This document shows, in pieces, positions 63,905-64,000 of a stretch of 64,000 bases of DNA. A program made the position numbers and the translations under genes. Within the stretch, counting starts at the first letter, position 1; every line of letters starts with the position of its first letter. This DNA comes from Streptomyces lomondensis (GTDB lineage Bacteria; Actinomycetota; Actinomycetes; Streptomycetales; Streptomycetaceae). The stretch lies in assembly GCF_014651035.1 (NCBI RefSeq), contig NZ_BMWC01000003.1:1-64000 (forward strand), read 5' to 3'. The notes under the pieces were generated by a model that saw only the letters and a list, made by a program, of their open reading frames with translations, made no database searches and had not been told where the DNA came from.

Positions 63905-64000
63905 ACCTGGTTCTCCGCCGCCGCCGGAGGGCGGGGGAGGGGCGGCCCGGCCGGCCGGGTGGTGCCGGTCCGGGCCGAGCAGGCCGCCCCACTCGGAGCC

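Overview
The window is from the chromosome of a high-GC actinobacterium, almost certainly a Streptomyces. Evidence: third codon positions are nearly all G/C; GTG and TTG starts with GGAGG-type ribosome binding sites are common; TTA leucine codons are almost absent; several families are typical of streptomycetes (PucR regulators, SpoIIE-type phosphatases, F420-type LLM enzymes, a Ccr/MeaA cluster); and short streptomycete palindromic repeats recur. Much of the gene order recalls the SCO64xx region of Streptomyces coelicolor. That is memory, not a search.

Layout. (1) 0.1-11.8 kb: secreted GDSL hydrolase, a lone glutamate-type ABC ATPase, secreted CocE/X-Pro-type hydrolase, a membrane-anchored unknown, secreted gamma-glutamyltransferase, a ClpC-like unfoldase, and a divergent methionine aminopeptidase/XRE pair sharing one palindromic promoter. 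(2) 11.9-23.8 kb: a low-complexity Pro/Ala/Gly protein, then a reductive-pyrimidine or hydantoin catabolic cluster (two beta-ureidopropionase paralogues, class III aminotransferase, PucR regulator, hydantoinase, F420-type LLM oxidoreductase, NCS1 permease) and a secreted DUF3558-like protein. (3) 23.9-30.5 kb: an accessory island. It opens with gene wreckage (methyltransferase, IS982-type transposase, GNAT remnants). A coupled gene run follows: Nudix, a glycerol-1-phosphate-dehydrogenase-like enzyme carrying the one TTA codon I found, a PfkB kinase, and a STAND/NLR ATPase with TPR repeats. A convergent small gene ends the island. The N terminus of the NLR and the C terminus of the small protein carry the same RHIM/BASS-like amyloid motif. 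This is the best candidate for an undescribed system.

(4) 30.8-42.4 kb: a cytoplasmic GGT-like enzyme, inositol-phosphatase-like protein, FAD oxidoreductase and macrodomain protein, class II glutamine amidotransferase, an ~890-bp gene-free stretch with 47-bp and 17-bp tandem repeats, an ABC-F protein with a likely leader-peptide attenuator, a PAS/GAF/SpoIIE phosphatase, and an alpha/beta hydrolase behind a 22-bp triplicated repeat. (5) 42.6-54.8 kb: a large Tat-exported beta-galactosidase with a LamG-like insert, a metal-sensing ArsR with a frameshifted MFS gene, Ada-AlkA and Ogt DNA repair genes, a frameshifted VOC gene, a sirtuin-Nudix-ADP-ribosylglycohydrolase run, and glycerate kinase.

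(6) 54.9-64 kb: phosphatidylserine synthase and decarboxylase, then the ethylmalonyl-CoA pathway operon (ccr, meaA, mcl, mch and an acyl-CoA dehydrogenase) with a TetR regulator upstream. Ccr makes ethylmalonyl-CoA, MeaA makes methylsuccinyl-CoA, the dehydrogenase makes mesaconyl-CoA, Mch makes methylmalyl-CoA, and Mcl cleaves it. This provides acetyl-CoA assimilation and polyketide extender units. No tRNA, rRNA or CRISPR array was seen.
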